Source: Deinococcus phoenicis (GTDB lineage Bacteria > Deinococcota > Deinococci > Deinococcales > Deinococcaceae). Taken from it: a stretch of 12,500 nucleotides of DNA. The notes under the pieces were generated by a model. The model did no database searches and was not told where the DNA came from. It worked only from the letters and a program-made list of their open reading frames with translations. This document shows, in pieces, positions 1-7,818 of the stretch (the first letter of the stretch is position 1; every line of letters begins with the position of its first letter). The translations under genes were made by a program, and so were the position numbers. Where the stretch lies: assembly GCF_000599865.1 (NCBI RefSeq), contig NZ_JHAC01000093.1, forward strand, positions 112,501 to 125,000, written 5' to 3'.

Positions 1-305
<305 letters not shown>

Positions 306-320
306 GGCACCACGCCCGCT

Positions 321-722
<402 letters not shown>

Positions 723-723
<1 letters not shown>

Positions 724-1349
724 TGCTCGGCACCTGTGAGAAGGTTCAGCCGGACGCCCCGCACCGCCCTCGGGTCCAACATGGGCGCCTGAGAGCGGCG
801 CTGGATGGAAAGCGGATGGGCGTGCAGCGCTTTCTGTCCCCTGAGATTCCCTCCCAGGACAGGAGCGCGAGCCTGTTCCACCTCCTGCCCACCCTGCACC
901 GTGGCTGGCTCACACTGCTCGCCAGCCTCCAGGATGCCTACACGGGCACAGCCAACGCCAACCGGCTCCTGCCCGCGAAGGTGCCGGATACCATCCTGAC
1001 CCAGGTAGGCCCGACATGCCCACCGCTGTGGATCCCTGGGGAACCCCGGTACCGCCAGCGAACCCTGCACACCACGGTGGGTCGCTGGGAACTGACGATG
1101 GTGACCGGCGAGCGGGCCTACACCTACGCCTTCACCATACCTGGTGTCCTTGACCACCTTAAGGCCCTCTCCCATGAAATCCGCCTCGCCATCCTGCACG
1201 ACGCTGAGCTGGTCGCGTCCGAGCAGCGGGGCAAGAACACCTCCTCCACCCTGTGTGAGGACCGACTCTTTCCGTCGGGTGGGGCACGGCTGACGGGGAT
1301 GCTTGCGGATGGGGCGCACTCGACCCATCAAAAGAACTCCATATGCTGA
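723..1349 (+). CDS. Hypothetical protein, about 208 aa
   Basis: This is a full-length open frame with consistently high third-position GC, for example from LFHLLPTLHRGWLTLLASLQ through DHLKALSHEIRLAILHDAEL. That favours it over the long antisense frame on the - strand. Two starts are possible: ATG 723, which overlaps the upstream stop as TGATG and suggests translational coupling, and ATG 816 (MGVQRFLSPEIP). Neither has a strong Shine-Dalgarno. The protein is soluble, with mixed helix and strand, and has no signal peptide or membrane segment. The last ~25 codons overlap the arsC promoter and look less coding. I do not recognise the family, and nothing beyond proximity links it to arsenic. Confidence 0.5.
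1320..1347 (+). promoter_or_regulatory. Predicted leaderless promoter of arsC
   Basis: A -35-like TCGACC (1320-1325, 4 of 6 to TTGACA), a 16-nt spacer and a -10-like TATGCT (1342-1347) end 6 nt before the GTG start at 1354. This geometry matches leaderless Deinococcus-type promoters and helps to decide the start. The hexamers are imperfect. Confidence 0.4.
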
Positions 1350-1353
1350 AGGC

Positions 1354-1815
1354 GTGACCCGCGTCCTGATTCTCTGCACCCACAACAGCGCCCGCTCTCA
1401 GATGGCGGAAGCCCTCACCCGTGAGGCAGCCCGAAAAGTGGGCCTCGACCTGGAGGTGCACTCCGCCGGAACGGAGGCCACGCGGGTGAAGGACGACGCC
1501 AAGACCGTCATGGCGGAGATCGGCCTGAATCTGGACGGCCACACCAGCAAGACGCTGTACGACGTGCCGGACCCGCAGAACTTCGACTACGTGGTGACGG
1601 TGTGTGACAGCGCGGCGGAAGCCTGCCCGGTCTACCCCGGCAGGACCACCCGCCTCCACTACCCCTTCATGGACCCCAGTGGGGGCAGCCTGGACCGCTG
1701 GCGGGCCGTACGTGACCAGCTCGCAGAGCAGTTCACGGCCTTCGTCCAGGCGCTCGAAGCAGGTCAGCCCGTGCCGCCCGCCTACCAGGCTGGCCCTGCC
1801 GTCCACGTTGCCTGA
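1354..1815 (+). CDS. arsC: Arsenate reductase, thioredoxin-coupled (low-molecular-weight phosphatase fold)
   Basis: This cytoplasmic enzyme reduces arsenate to arsenite so that it can be exported. The P-loop CX5R lies at the N-terminus as CTHNSAR (Cys8 to Arg14). The two resolving cysteines are Cys84 and Cys91 (VCDSAAEACP), with the same seven-residue spacing as the Cys82/Cys89 redox pair of Staphylococcus aureus ArsC. The general-acid Asp is in the DP motif at Asp107 (YPFMDPSG). The length of 153 aa is slightly above the usual 130-140. The open frame extends upstream to ATG 1303, but homology starts at VTRVLILC, and the -10 box sits 6 nt before GTG 1354, so I chose GTG. The MarR-type regulator begins about 100 bp downstream with its own promoter, so arsC may be transcribed separately. 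Confidence 0.93.
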   Translation: MTRVLILCTHNSARSQMAEALTREAARKVGLDLEVHSAGTEATRVKDDAKTVMAEIGLNLDGHTSKTLYDVPDPQNFDYVVTVCDSAAEACPVYPGRTTRLHYPFMDPSGGSLDRWRAVRDQLAEQFTAFVQALEAGQPVPPAYQAGPAVHVA

Positions 1816-1854
1816 GAGCTTGCACCTCCGCTCTCCCCTGGGCTGCCCGCAGTC

Positions 1855-1935
1855 TGTTGTCTCCCTCAACTGTTGCTCTTGACAACAAAGTGGGGGAAGC
1901 CTACAGTCAAGCCATGACTGTTGCCACTGACAACA
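1855..1935. promoter_or_regulatory. Three phased palindromes, predicted operators of the MarR-type regulator
   Basis: The pattern TGTTG-N7-CAAC(A/T) occurs three times: 1855-1871 (ends CAACT), 1871-1887 (TGTTGCTCTTGACAACA) and 1919-1935 (TGTTGCCACTGACAACA). Their starts are 16 and 48 bp apart, that is 1x and 3x 16 bp. The second site covers the -35 box TTGACA, and the third lies just inside the coding sequence. Binding by the MarR protein encoded here is inferred from position and symmetry. Confidence 0.6.
1879..1907 (+). promoter_or_regulatory. Leaderless promoter of the marR-arsN2-MFS operon
   Basis: A perfect -35 TTGACA (1879-1884), a 17-nt spacer and -10 TACAGT (1902-1907) lie 6 nt before ATG 1914. 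There is no Shine-Dalgarno, in line with leaderless translation. The -35 lies inside the second TGTTG-N7-CAACA palindrome, so repressor binding there would block RNA polymerase. Confidence 0.72.
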
Positions 1936-2393
1936 AAACCGGGGAGGCTACGCAGGCAGGGGCGCTCCTCCGCACCGTGACGCGGCTGTTCGGGGAGTTA
2001 CAGCAGCGGAACTTTGCCTGCTGCGACGTACAGTCCGCCACGCAGTGCTCGATCCTGACCACACTGGCGCGGGAGGGTGACCAGACCCTCACCGCCCTGA
2101 CCCGGACCCTCAACCTGGACAAGGCGTGGCTGAGCCGCAGCACAGATGACCTCGTGGAGCAGGGCCTCCTCGCCAAGACGCCGCACCCCGGCGACCGCCG
2201 TGCCCTGCTGCTGCGGCTGACCGATGCCGGGCAGAGCGCGGCCCGTGACCTCGACGCGCAGCTCAACACCCAGTCCGCCCGCGTGCTGGCCCGCCTGCCG
2301 GAGGAGGACCGCGCCGCTGCCCTCCGGCTCCTCACCAGCCTGGGTGCCGCGCTCCAGGCGGAACTGAACGGGGAAGCAGGATGCGGATGCTGA
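1914..2393 (+). CDS. MarR-family winged-helix regulator of the arsenic operon
   Basis: A 159-aa soluble DNA-binding protein. Residues ~50-110 form the winged helix: [20 protein letters not shown] is the helix-turn-helix and [17 protein letters not shown] is the wing with the typical DRR and LT-x-x-G pattern. Flanking helices would make the dimer interface. Cysteines at Cys36, Cys37 and Cys45 (NFACCD, TQCSIL), plus GCGC at the C-terminus, could sense arsenite or an organoarsenical; this is inference. The start at ATG 1914 is fixed by the promoter 6 nt upstream. The frame stays open to 1857 only because the upstream operator repeat also reads as codons. The gene overlaps the acetyltransferase start and is probably autoregulated through the palindromes at 1855-1935. 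Confidence 0.85.
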   Translation: MTVATDNKTGEATQAGALLRTVTRLFGELQQRNFACCDVQSATQCSILTTLAREGDQTLTALTRTLNLDKAWLSRSTDDLVEQGLLAKTPHPGDRRALLLRLTDAGQSAARDLDAQLNTQSARVLARLPEEDRAAALRLLTSLGAALQAELNGEAGCGC

Positions 2394-3370
2394 CGCGCCC
2401 AGCGACCCCCACCGACCTGCCCCGCATCGAGGCGCTGCTCAACGCTCTGAGCCTGCCCCTGGCGGGAGTGGCCGACCACCTGGAAGACCTGCGGCTGGCG
2501 GAGGACGGGTCCTCCCTCCTCGGCATGGCGGGCCTGGAACGGCACGGGCGGGTCGCCCTCCTGCGCTCCGTGGCCGTCACGCCCGCCGCCCAGGGGCAGG
2601 GGCTGGCCGCCCAGCTCGTCGGGGAAGTGCTCGACCACGCCCGCGCCCTGGAGCTGGAGGAGGTCTACCTGCTCACCACCACCGCCGCGACGTACTTCCC
2701 GCGCCTGGGCTTCACGGAAGTGCCCCGCGTAAGCGCCCCCGCCGCCCTGCTGGCCTCCCGCGAGTTCCAGGACGCCTGCCCCCAGACTGCCACCCTGATG
2801 CACCTGCCCCTGAAGGAGCCTGCCATGACCCAGACCATCCCCGGCCTCCAGAACCACGTGACCACCCATGAATTCCTGGCCGCCCTGCGCGCCGAGTCGC
2901 AGCGCCCACTGGAGTTCTGGCTCCACGGGGAGCGGCTCGTGCCCGCTGGCTACCACGTCACGGAGGTCAAGGCCGTCAGCATCGAGTCGATGGACTGCGG
3001 CGGCAAGGCGAACGCCTGGCGGGAGACGGTCATCCAGCTCATGGACGGCACGGCGGAGGAGGCCAGGGCAGGCTTCATGACCAATCGCAAGTTCCTGGCC
3101 ATCTACGACCGGGTGGCCCAGCGCGTCCCCGTGTCCAGTCAGGCCGAGGTGCGCTTCGAGTACGGGAACAGCGCCCTTCCCGCCATGCAGTACCACGTCG
3201 CCGGGCTGGAGATCCTGCCGGGAAGCCTCCAGGTCCACCTGCGGGCGCCCGGCGTGCAGTGCAAGGCTTCGGACGCCTGCGGCACACCTGCCACCGGGAT
3301 CAACGCCTCCTGCGCCCCGGAGAGCGGCTGCTGCACGCCCGCCGCCCCGGATCTCATCACCCTCGGCTGA
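2381..3370 (+). CDS. arsN2: ArsN2-like GNAT acetyltransferase fused to a DUF6428-like domain
   Basis: Residues 1-~148 are a GNAT N-acetyltransferase of the ArsN2 type. They show [15 protein letters not shown], the V-x-P-x-x-Q-G-Q-G-L-A acetyl-CoA loop (residues ~66-76) and [12 protein letters not shown] near the end. ArsN2 enzymes acetylate the amino group of arsinothricin-type organoarsenicals; assignment to that substrate is by family and operon. Residues 149-329 match the DUF6428-like proteins often found in arsenic clusters ([25 protein letters not shown]). They end in a Cys-rich tail with five Cys ([20 protein letters not shown]) that may bind a soft metal(loid). The join is in frame, but a Shine-Dalgarno and ATG sit exactly at it, so the second half may also be made separately. 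ATG 2381 and ATG 2387 are both possible starts; both overlap the MarR stop. The stop overlaps the MFS start. Confidence 0.82.
   Translation: MRMLTRPATPTDLPRIEALLNALSLPLAGVADHLEDLRLAEDGSSLLGMAGLERHGRVALLRSVAVTPAAQGQGLAAQLVGEVLDHARALELEEVYLLTTTAATYFPRLGFTEVPRVSAPAALLASREFQDACPQTATLMHLPLKEPAMTQTIPGLQNHVTTHEFLAALRAESQRPLEFWLHGERLVPAGYHVTEVKAVSIESMDCGGKANAWRETVIQLMDGTAEEARAGFMTNRKFLAIYDRVAQRVPVSSQAEVRFEYGNSALPAMQYHVAGLEILPGSLQVHLRAPGVQCKASDACGTPATGINASCAPESGCCTPAAPDLITLG
2812..2827 (+). promoter_or_regulatory. Internal Shine-Dalgarno and ATG at the ArsN2/DUF6428 junction
   Basis: GAAGGAG (2812-2818) is followed by 6 nt and the in-frame ATG 2825. This is a good ribosome binding site inside the fused frame, exactly at the domain boundary. 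A TGA at 2811-2813 in another frame overlaps it, as if an ancestral stop had been lost by a one-base change. Confidence 0.6.
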
Positions 3371-4551
3371 TGCCCTCCCTACCCGCGTCCACACGTCCCC
3401 TCGTGTGGACGTTGGCTTTGCTGAGCACCGTCAGCTATGGGGCCTTGTACTACGCCCAGCCCCTGCTCGCGGTGGCCACCGAACACGCCCTGGGATGGAG
3501 CCGGGTGCAGACGGGCCTGGCCTTCACGCTGGCCCTGCTGGTGACGGCCTTCCTCGCCCCGGCGGTGGGGCGCGCCCTGGACGCGCGGGGAGGGCGGACG
3601 CTGCTGACGGGAGGGGCCTTCCTGGGTGCCCTGGCGCTGCTCACGCTGGCCCTGACCTCCAGCTACCCGCTGTTCATCACCGGGTGGCTGCTGGCCGGGG
3701 TCGCCATGAGCCTGACCTTCTACGAGGCGGTCTTCACGGTGCTGGGGCAGCAGGTGCAGGGGGCGGCCCGCACACGGGCTACCCTCACCATCACGCTGAT
3801 CGCCGGGCTGGCCAGCACCATCTTCGTGCCCCTGACGACCGCCCTGCTGGAGGGGGGCGGCCTGCGGGTGGCGTTCGTCAGCCTGGCCGCCCTGCTGTTG
3901 GGCGTCGGGGCGTTGACCTGGCGTGTGCTTCCTCCCAGGGCACGGAAGGAACGTGATGTCCAGGTCGTGCCGTTCACGCCTGACTCGCCCTTTGTGCGCC
4001 TCACGCTGGCCTTCACCCTGGCGCGCGTGGTGACCGTGGGTGTGGGGCTGCAACTGGCTCCCCTGCTGCTGGCCGCCGGATACCGTCCGGCGCTCGCGGC
4101 GACGCTCACGGGGCTGCTGGGACTCGCGGCCCTTCCAGGCCGCGTGGTGTTCGTTCCCCTCCTGGCACGGGTGGGGGCGCTCCCCCTGACCGTGGTCTTG
4201 CTGGCACAGTTGGGGCTGGCCTCCCTGCTGCTGCTGTTCACCCACTGGCCGCTGCTAGTAGGGCTGGGCATCGTGGCCTTTGGGCTGGCCAGTGGCGCGC
4301 TGACCCTGGCGCGGGTGGAGGTGCTGCTCCGGCATTCGGGGGCGGCGGTGTTCGGGGCGGCGAACGGGTGGATGGCGCGGCCCGTGAATCTGGCGCAGGC
4401 CTGGACACCGCTGGGAGTCGGCCTGCTGTTCACGTGGACGGGAAGGTATGCACCCGCGCTGCTGCTGCTCGCGGCTTTGGGCCTGTTCTCGGCGTGGACG
4501 CTCCGGACCCTCGCTCGACAGTCAAGCGTGGGCGTATCTGCGGACGTTTGA
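3370..4551 (+). CDS. MFS transporter of the arsenic operon
   Basis: A 393-aa inner-membrane protein with about 12 hydrophobic helices. Helices 1-2 (TLALLSTVSYGALYYAQPLL) are followed by the loop 2-3 signature GRALDARGGRTLL, an MFS motif A variant. A hydrophilic break at RVLPPRARKERDVQVVPFTP separates the two six-helix halves. The start is ATG 3370, which overlaps the upstream TGA as TGATG; the frame continues upstream to 3259 only inside the other gene. Position as the last gene behind arsN2 suggests export of an arsenical or its acetylated form. The substrate is inferred and could be another drug. It lacks features of ArsB, Acr3 or ArsP. Confidence 0.85.
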   Translation: MPSLPASTRPLVWTLALLSTVSYGALYYAQPLLAVATEHALGWSRVQTGLAFTLALLVTAFLAPAVGRALDARGGRTLLTGGAFLGALALLTLALTSSYPLFITGWLLAGVAMSLTFYEAVFTVLGQQVQGAARTRATLTITLIAGLASTIFVPLTTALLEGGGLRVAFVSLAALLLGVGALTWRVLPPRARKERDVQVVPFTPDSPFVRLTLAFTLARVVTVGVGLQLAPLLLAAGYRPALAATLTGLLGLAALPGRVVFVPLLARVGALPLTVVLLAQLGLASLLLLFTHWPLLVGLGIVAFGLASGALTLARVEVLLRHSGAAVFGAANGWMARPVNLAQAWTPLGVGLLFTWTGRYAPALLLLAALGLFSAWTLRTLARQSSVGVSADV

Positions 4552-4560
4552 GGTGCCGCA

Positions 4561-4590
4561 GGCGCCCGGCTTAGCGCCCTTCACCGTTTT
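4561..4590 (+). terminator. Possible rho-independent terminator of the arsenic operon
   Basis: GGCGC (4561-4565) and GCGCC (4574-4578) form a 5-bp stem with an 8-nt loop. A weak T-tract (4587-4590) follows 8 nt downstream. A second hairpin, CCCCT-CCT-AGGGG at 4606-4618, follows and contains the stop codon of the facing receiver gene, so it may act on both strands. The stems are short. Confidence 0.35.
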
Positions 4591-4611
4591 CCAACTCTAG
4601 TGCGACCCCTC

Positions 4612-4981
4612 CTAGGGGGACGCGAGGCGGCGAGTGCCGCCACTCGCCGTGGCCAGCCAGCGTCGCCCCAGTGCGTTCAGCGTTTCGATCAGATCCTCAA
4701 ACTCGCTCGGCTTCAGGATGTAGTCGTCGGCACCAGCAGCAGCGCACGTCGCCCGGTCGCTCGGTTCGCTCGACGTGGTGAAGACCACCACCGGCACCTC
4801 ACGCAGCGCCGCGTCCCCTTTGACCGCCCGCAGAACCTCATGCCCGGTCATGCGCGGCATGTTCAGGTCCAGCAGCACCAGGTCCGGCAGGTGTTCGGTG
4901 TGGCGCAGCAGTTCCAAAGCTTCCTGACCGTCGCGGGCCACACTGACCGCGCACTGCATGTCGCTCAGCTCGGCCTCACGG
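4612..4981 (-). pseudogene. Response-regulator receiver domain lacking its 5' end
   Basis: A CheY-like single receiver domain. It keeps the phospho-accepting Asp (LVLLDLNMPRMTG, Asp31 counting from ATG 4959), the switch Thr (VVVFTTS, about residue 62) and the conserved Lys (YILKPSEFEDL, Lys83). The Asp normally lies near residue 55-60. The first strand and the acidic pair that binds Mg2+ are missing. Homology-like sequence continues upstream of ATG 4959 only as REAELSD, and a TAG follows shortly before it in frame. The gene therefore appears cut at about 4981, next to a Tn3-family remnant. A short protein from ATG 4959 could still be made but should not phosphorylate normally. No partner kinase is in the window. 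Confidence 0.75.
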
Positions 4982-5016
4982 TAGCAATGGAACGGTGAAC
5001 CGGCCTATCGCCCTTT

Positions 5017-5199
5017 TTATTCGTGCAGCACATCCTCCGGGACACGTAAGGTGCGCAGCTTGCCCTGCTTGACCGCCTCGGCCAGCGTAAGGGCATACCG
5101 CCCCTCCAGGTGAATGTGCTCAAACCGCAAGGGGGACAGCCGCTCTACATCCTCTGGACAGGTGGGAGACGGTCCGTAGAACCTAATACCTGATCCCAC
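5017..5199 (-). pseudogene. C-terminal remnant of a Tn3-family transposase
   Basis: About 45 residues ending at TAA (5019-5017) read DVERLSPLRFEHIHLEGRYA and then LTLAEAVKQGKLRTLR. This is the typical end of Tn3-family TnpA proteins (RLSPL-x-x-x-HI-x-x-x-GRY). A full TnpA is near 1000 aa, so more than 90% is gone. Residues before CPEDV (above about 5160) do not look homologous. In Tn3-type elements tnpA ends close to the terminal inverted repeat, so an element end would be expected between about 4982 and 5016; no clear GGGG-type repeat is visible there. Confidence 0.6.
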
Positions 5200-5442
5200 C
5201 CCCCATCAATCCAGTCAACCGGCCGCACTTCTGGCGCACGATGCAAGGTGTCCAGTTGTTCTTCGCCCCGTCTTCCTGACAGCCCTGACTAACTTGGCGT
5301 CAGGACGAAGTCACGGCCGGGCGAATAGATTGTCGCAAGCCCGTCACGAATCCTGCTGTCTGGACATCAACACTCGAGGCGTCCCTGTTCAACTCCATCC
5401 GGCCGCTTCTCTTTTTAGTCTGGGGACGCTCACCATGACGGC
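5200..5442. other. Intergenic region without a recognisable gene
   Basis: No convincing coding frame was found. An inverted repeat CCTGAC/GTCAGG with a 9-nt spacer lies around 5285-5305. A weak promoter-like TTCAAC (5388-5393) precedes a T-rich stretch at 5412-5416 ahead of the MFS gene, but no good -10 box or Shine-Dalgarno was identified. Confidence 0.4.
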
Positions 5443-6684
5443 ATGCATCTCCTGATCGAAAATGCAGCTTTCCGCTGGTACTGGTTGGGGCGTGCCCTCA
5501 CGTCGATCACGGACAGCTTCCTGTTTGTGGCCCTCCCCTTTGCGGTGTTTCAAGTCGTGGGGCAGGTGGACCAGACCGCACTGGCGCTCATCCTCACCTT
5601 GGGGGCTGTCCCGCGCTTCCTCGGGTTGCTGCTGGGCAGCCTGATTGATCGCCTGCCCCTGCGTGGGCCATTTCTCGGCAGTATTGCCACCCGCTGCCTC
5701 TCCCTGCTCGGCCTCGTCGGGGTGGTCTGGGGCCTACAGCATCGGCCGTTGTTGGGACTCTGGCTCCTCGGCGCGCTAGTTGTGATCAATGGCCTCAGTA
5801 CCGTGATGACGACTACGGCGACCGGGGCCCTCATTCCGGCCCTGGTGGATGCCGACGATCTCCCCCGGGCCAACAGCTTGACCCAGGCTACGATGAATGC
5901 CGTGCCAATCGGAAGTTATGTGCTGGCGGGCCTGCTGATCCACAGGTTCGGAAGTGCCGTGGCCCTGTGGTGTGCCGCCCTGGCACTCCTGGGCAGCTTG
6001 CTGACCGGCAGCCGAATTCGCTTCCCCCTGCGAGAGGTCCGGTCGCAGGGGACGTTTCTGCAGGACGTCATCGGGGGCGCCCGGCTGGTCGTCATGACCT
6101 GGTCGCTGCTCAGCGTGATGCTGGTGGCGCTGTTGATCAACGGTCTGGTCGCCTTGCTCAATGTCCTGATTCCCCTGTCCATGTCGGTCAACGGTGCGGG
6201 CGCCCCGGGATATGGCGTCTTTGAGGCCTGCCTGAGCAGTGGGCTCCTGCTGGGTATCGTCTCGGCGGGGCTGCTCCCGAAAGGCTGGCCCCTGCCGGCG
6301 CGCATGGTGCTGGCCTTGTCGGTGGGTGTCGCCGCCTTCCTCGGCTTTGCCCTGGCGAGAGACGGCTCGCCGGTCTGGCTGTGGGCTGGAGCGGTGACCT
6401 TTGGTTGGTGTGCGGGCATGGCGACAATCGTCATCATCACAGTGCTGCAGTCGGCGGCCCAGGTCAGCGAGCGTGGCCGGGTCTTCGGGATGTTCGAAAC
6501 CCTGAATGCAGTGGGAATGATCGTGGCGCCCGTCGCCACCAGCGCCGTCAGTCAACTGAGCGGTCCGGCTACCGCCTACGCGGGCGGGGGTCTGCTGCTC
6601 CTCCTGGCGGGCGTGACCTTCTGGGTGACGCGCGGGCACATGCATCGCCCAGAAACGGAAGGACTCACCGCCGAGCTGACCTGA
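5443..6684 (+). CDS. MFS transporter, DHA3 (macrolide-efflux-like) type
   Basis: A 413-aa inner-membrane protein with about 12 hydrophobic segments. It starts with the DHA3-like FRWYWLGRALTSITDSFLFV. It carries the family's central pattern GALIPALVDADDLPRANSLT followed by the IGSYVLAGLLIHRFG helix, and a C-terminal GRVFGMFETLNAVGMIVAPV. Relatives include MefA-like and Tet(V)-like drug exporters; the substrate cannot be read from sequence. ATG 5443 is chosen because it directly precedes the conserved N-terminus, although the Shine-Dalgarno is poor. The gene converges on the glycosyltransferase gene with only 2 nt between them and no terminator, so the two transcripts would overlap. A joint role (export plus glycosylation of one compound) is plausible but inferred. 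Confidence 0.85.
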   Translation: MHLLIENAAFRWYWLGRALTSITDSFLFVALPFAVFQVVGQVDQTALALILTLGAVPRFLGLLLGSLIDRLPLRGPFLGSIATRCLSLLGLVGVVWGLQHRPLLGLWLLGALVVINGLSTVMTTTATGALIPALVDADDLPRANSLTQATMNAVPIGSYVLAGLLIHRFGSAVALWCAALALLGSLLTGSRIRFPLREVRSQGTFLQDVIGGARLVVMTWSLLSVMLVALLINGLVALLNVLIPLSMSVNGAGAPGYGVFEACLSSGLLLGIVSAGLLPKGWPLPARMVLALSVGVAAFLGFALARDGSPVWLWAGAVTFGWCAGMATIVIITVLQSAAQVSERGRVFGMFETLNAVGMIVAPVATSAVSQLSGPATAYAGGGLLLLLAGVTFWVTRGHMHRPETEGLTAELT

Positions 6685-6686
6685 CC

Positions 6687-7802
6687 TCAACCAAGCGCCT
6701 CCAGCGCGCGGCATGCCCCGCCGCTGGCGGCACCCGCTTGCAGGGCCGTCCTGAGGCTGGGGGAGGCACGCAGGTGTTCACCGAGCACCTGCCGGGCTCC
6801 TGCCACGACGCCGGAGGCCTGCGCACACCGCGCTGCCCCGGCCGCGACCAGGCGCTGGGCAATGTCCTCCGTGCCGCTGCCGTTGGGAACCACGAGGTGC
6901 GGCACGCCGAAGCGCAGCCCAGCCAGCGCCGCGGTGGTGTGACTGTGTGACACCATCAGGGTTGCCCGGGGCAGGACCAGGCCCATAGGGATGTACGGTT
7001 GGATCAACACGTTGCCGTCTGTGGAGAAGGTCTCCTCCTCCTCATCGGAGCGAAAGGTATCGATGATGACGGCATACTGTTCCTTGAGGTCACAGGTCAG
7101 CGCCCAGGTGAACGACCCTTCGTCAAATGTCCGTCCGGGCTGCAGATACACCACTGGCCGTTCCTGCGCCCGCTCCAAAAAGCGGGCCAGGTTCTCATCG
7201 CCGCCGGGCGGTTCCCACCACAAGTCCCCGGCGTAGTGAACGTGTTCGGGAAGCACCGAGGCTTCCAGTTCCAGTTCGGGGACACTGCGCAGCAAAAAGA
7301 CCTCTCCCGAGAAGTACTCCGGAGAGACGTGGTCTGGAGGGAGGCTTAGAACGCGTGTGGCGCGGTCGAAGATGTCGAGCAACTGGGTGTACCGCACGGC
7401 GGCGCGCGTTCCGGTCAGGCGGGCTTGCTCCAGATGCTCGCCCGACAGCGGAAACATCGGTGCGGCGAGGCCGATCACGCCCAGGGGGAGCCCCTGTTGC
7501 CGCGCCGTTAGGAGAGGCCCTAGCATCAGCTGATGCGTCAGGAGTAGGGTCGGCCGCGCCTGACAAAGGGCGCCGGTCAGTGCGTCGAAGTGGGCGGCAA
7601 TGGTTTCCGGGCGGAACCAGTCCCCCGGGTCAAAGCTGCCTGCGGCCTCACCAAAGAGGCAAGGAAAATCCAGGTCCCGAAGGAGTTCGGTGGCGTCGCT
7701 GAAGAAGGTCACTTCATGTCCGCGCTCGCGCAGGGACAGGGCCAGCCGGATGCTGGCAAAGAGATAACCGGGACTACTCAGGGTACAAAGAAGAACACGC
7801 AT
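6687..7802 (-). CDS. GT-B fold glycosyltransferase, GT1/MGT-like
   Basis: A 371-aa soluble enzyme of the UDP-glycosyltransferase superfamily. The N-terminal Rossmann half begins MRVLLCTLSSPGYLFASIRL then ALSLRERGHEVTFFSD, typical of EryCIII/MGT-like enzymes. The C-terminal donor-binding half has QPYIPMGLVLPRATLMVSH and the signature region HSHTTAALAGLRFGVPHLVV then PNGSGTEDIAQRL (from about residue 286). There, GTED replaces the usual D/E-Q sugar-contact residues, so the donor may be atypical. The enzyme would transfer a sugar from a nucleotide donor to a small molecule or peptide; the acceptor is unknown. ATG 7802 is chosen at the conserved start. It lacks a Shine-Dalgarno, and the frame stays open up to a TTG at 7889. 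The 20-aa ORF lies 65 nt upstream, suggesting coupled or attenuated expression. Confidence 0.8.
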   Translation of the reverse strand: MRVLLCTLSSPGYLFASIRLALSLRERGHEVTFFSDATELLRDLDFPCLFGEAAGSFDPGDWFRPETIAAHFDALTGALCQARPTLLLTHQLMLGPLLTARQQGLPLGVIGLAAPMFPLSGEHLEQARLTGTRAAVRYTQLLDIFDRATRVLSLPPDHVSPEYFSGEVFLLRSVPELELEASVLPEHVHYAGDLWWEPPGGDENLARFLERAQERPVVYLQPGRTFDEGSFTWALTCDLKEQYAVIIDTFRSDEEEETFSTDGNVLIQPYIPMGLVLPRATLMVSHSHTTAALAGLRFGVPHLVVPNGSGTEDIAQRLVAAGAARCAQASGVVAGARQVLGEHLRASPSLRTALQAGAASGGACRALEALG

Positions 7803-7818
7803 ATTGGCACCATGAGGA

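Noticed and set aside
3259..3369. Upstream extension of the first MFS gene
   Set aside because: The extension overlaps the DUF6428-like coding end and is Arg/His-rich. ATG 3370 gives the TGATG overlap and the proper first helix.
1907..3394. 495-codon open frame on the - strand
   Set aside because: It is antisense to the MarR and ArsN2-DUF6428 genes, which have clear families. Long antisense frames are expected in DNA of this GC content, and its protein is low-complexity in Gly, Gln and His.
3379..4245. 288-codon - strand frame rich in Gln, Gly and Arg
   Set aside because: It is a shadow of the MFS gene; the hydrophobic + strand protein is clearly the real product.
4982..5016. Possible Tn3 38-bp terminal inverted repeat
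   Set aside because: The position is right, but there is no GGGG start or TAAG end and no second copy in the window to compare, so it is not annotated.
5278..5310. Inverted repeat CCTGAC/GTCAGG as a terminator
   Set aside because: The stem is 6 bp with a 9-nt loop, has no T-run, and follows no gene end.
5776..6714. 312-codon - strand frame
   Set aside because: It is antisense to the DHA3 MFS gene, with no recognisable domain and an atypical composition.
7127..7702. 191-codon + strand frame over the glycosyltransferase
   Set aside because: It is a shadow frame, Arg/Pro/Ser-rich, without domain features.
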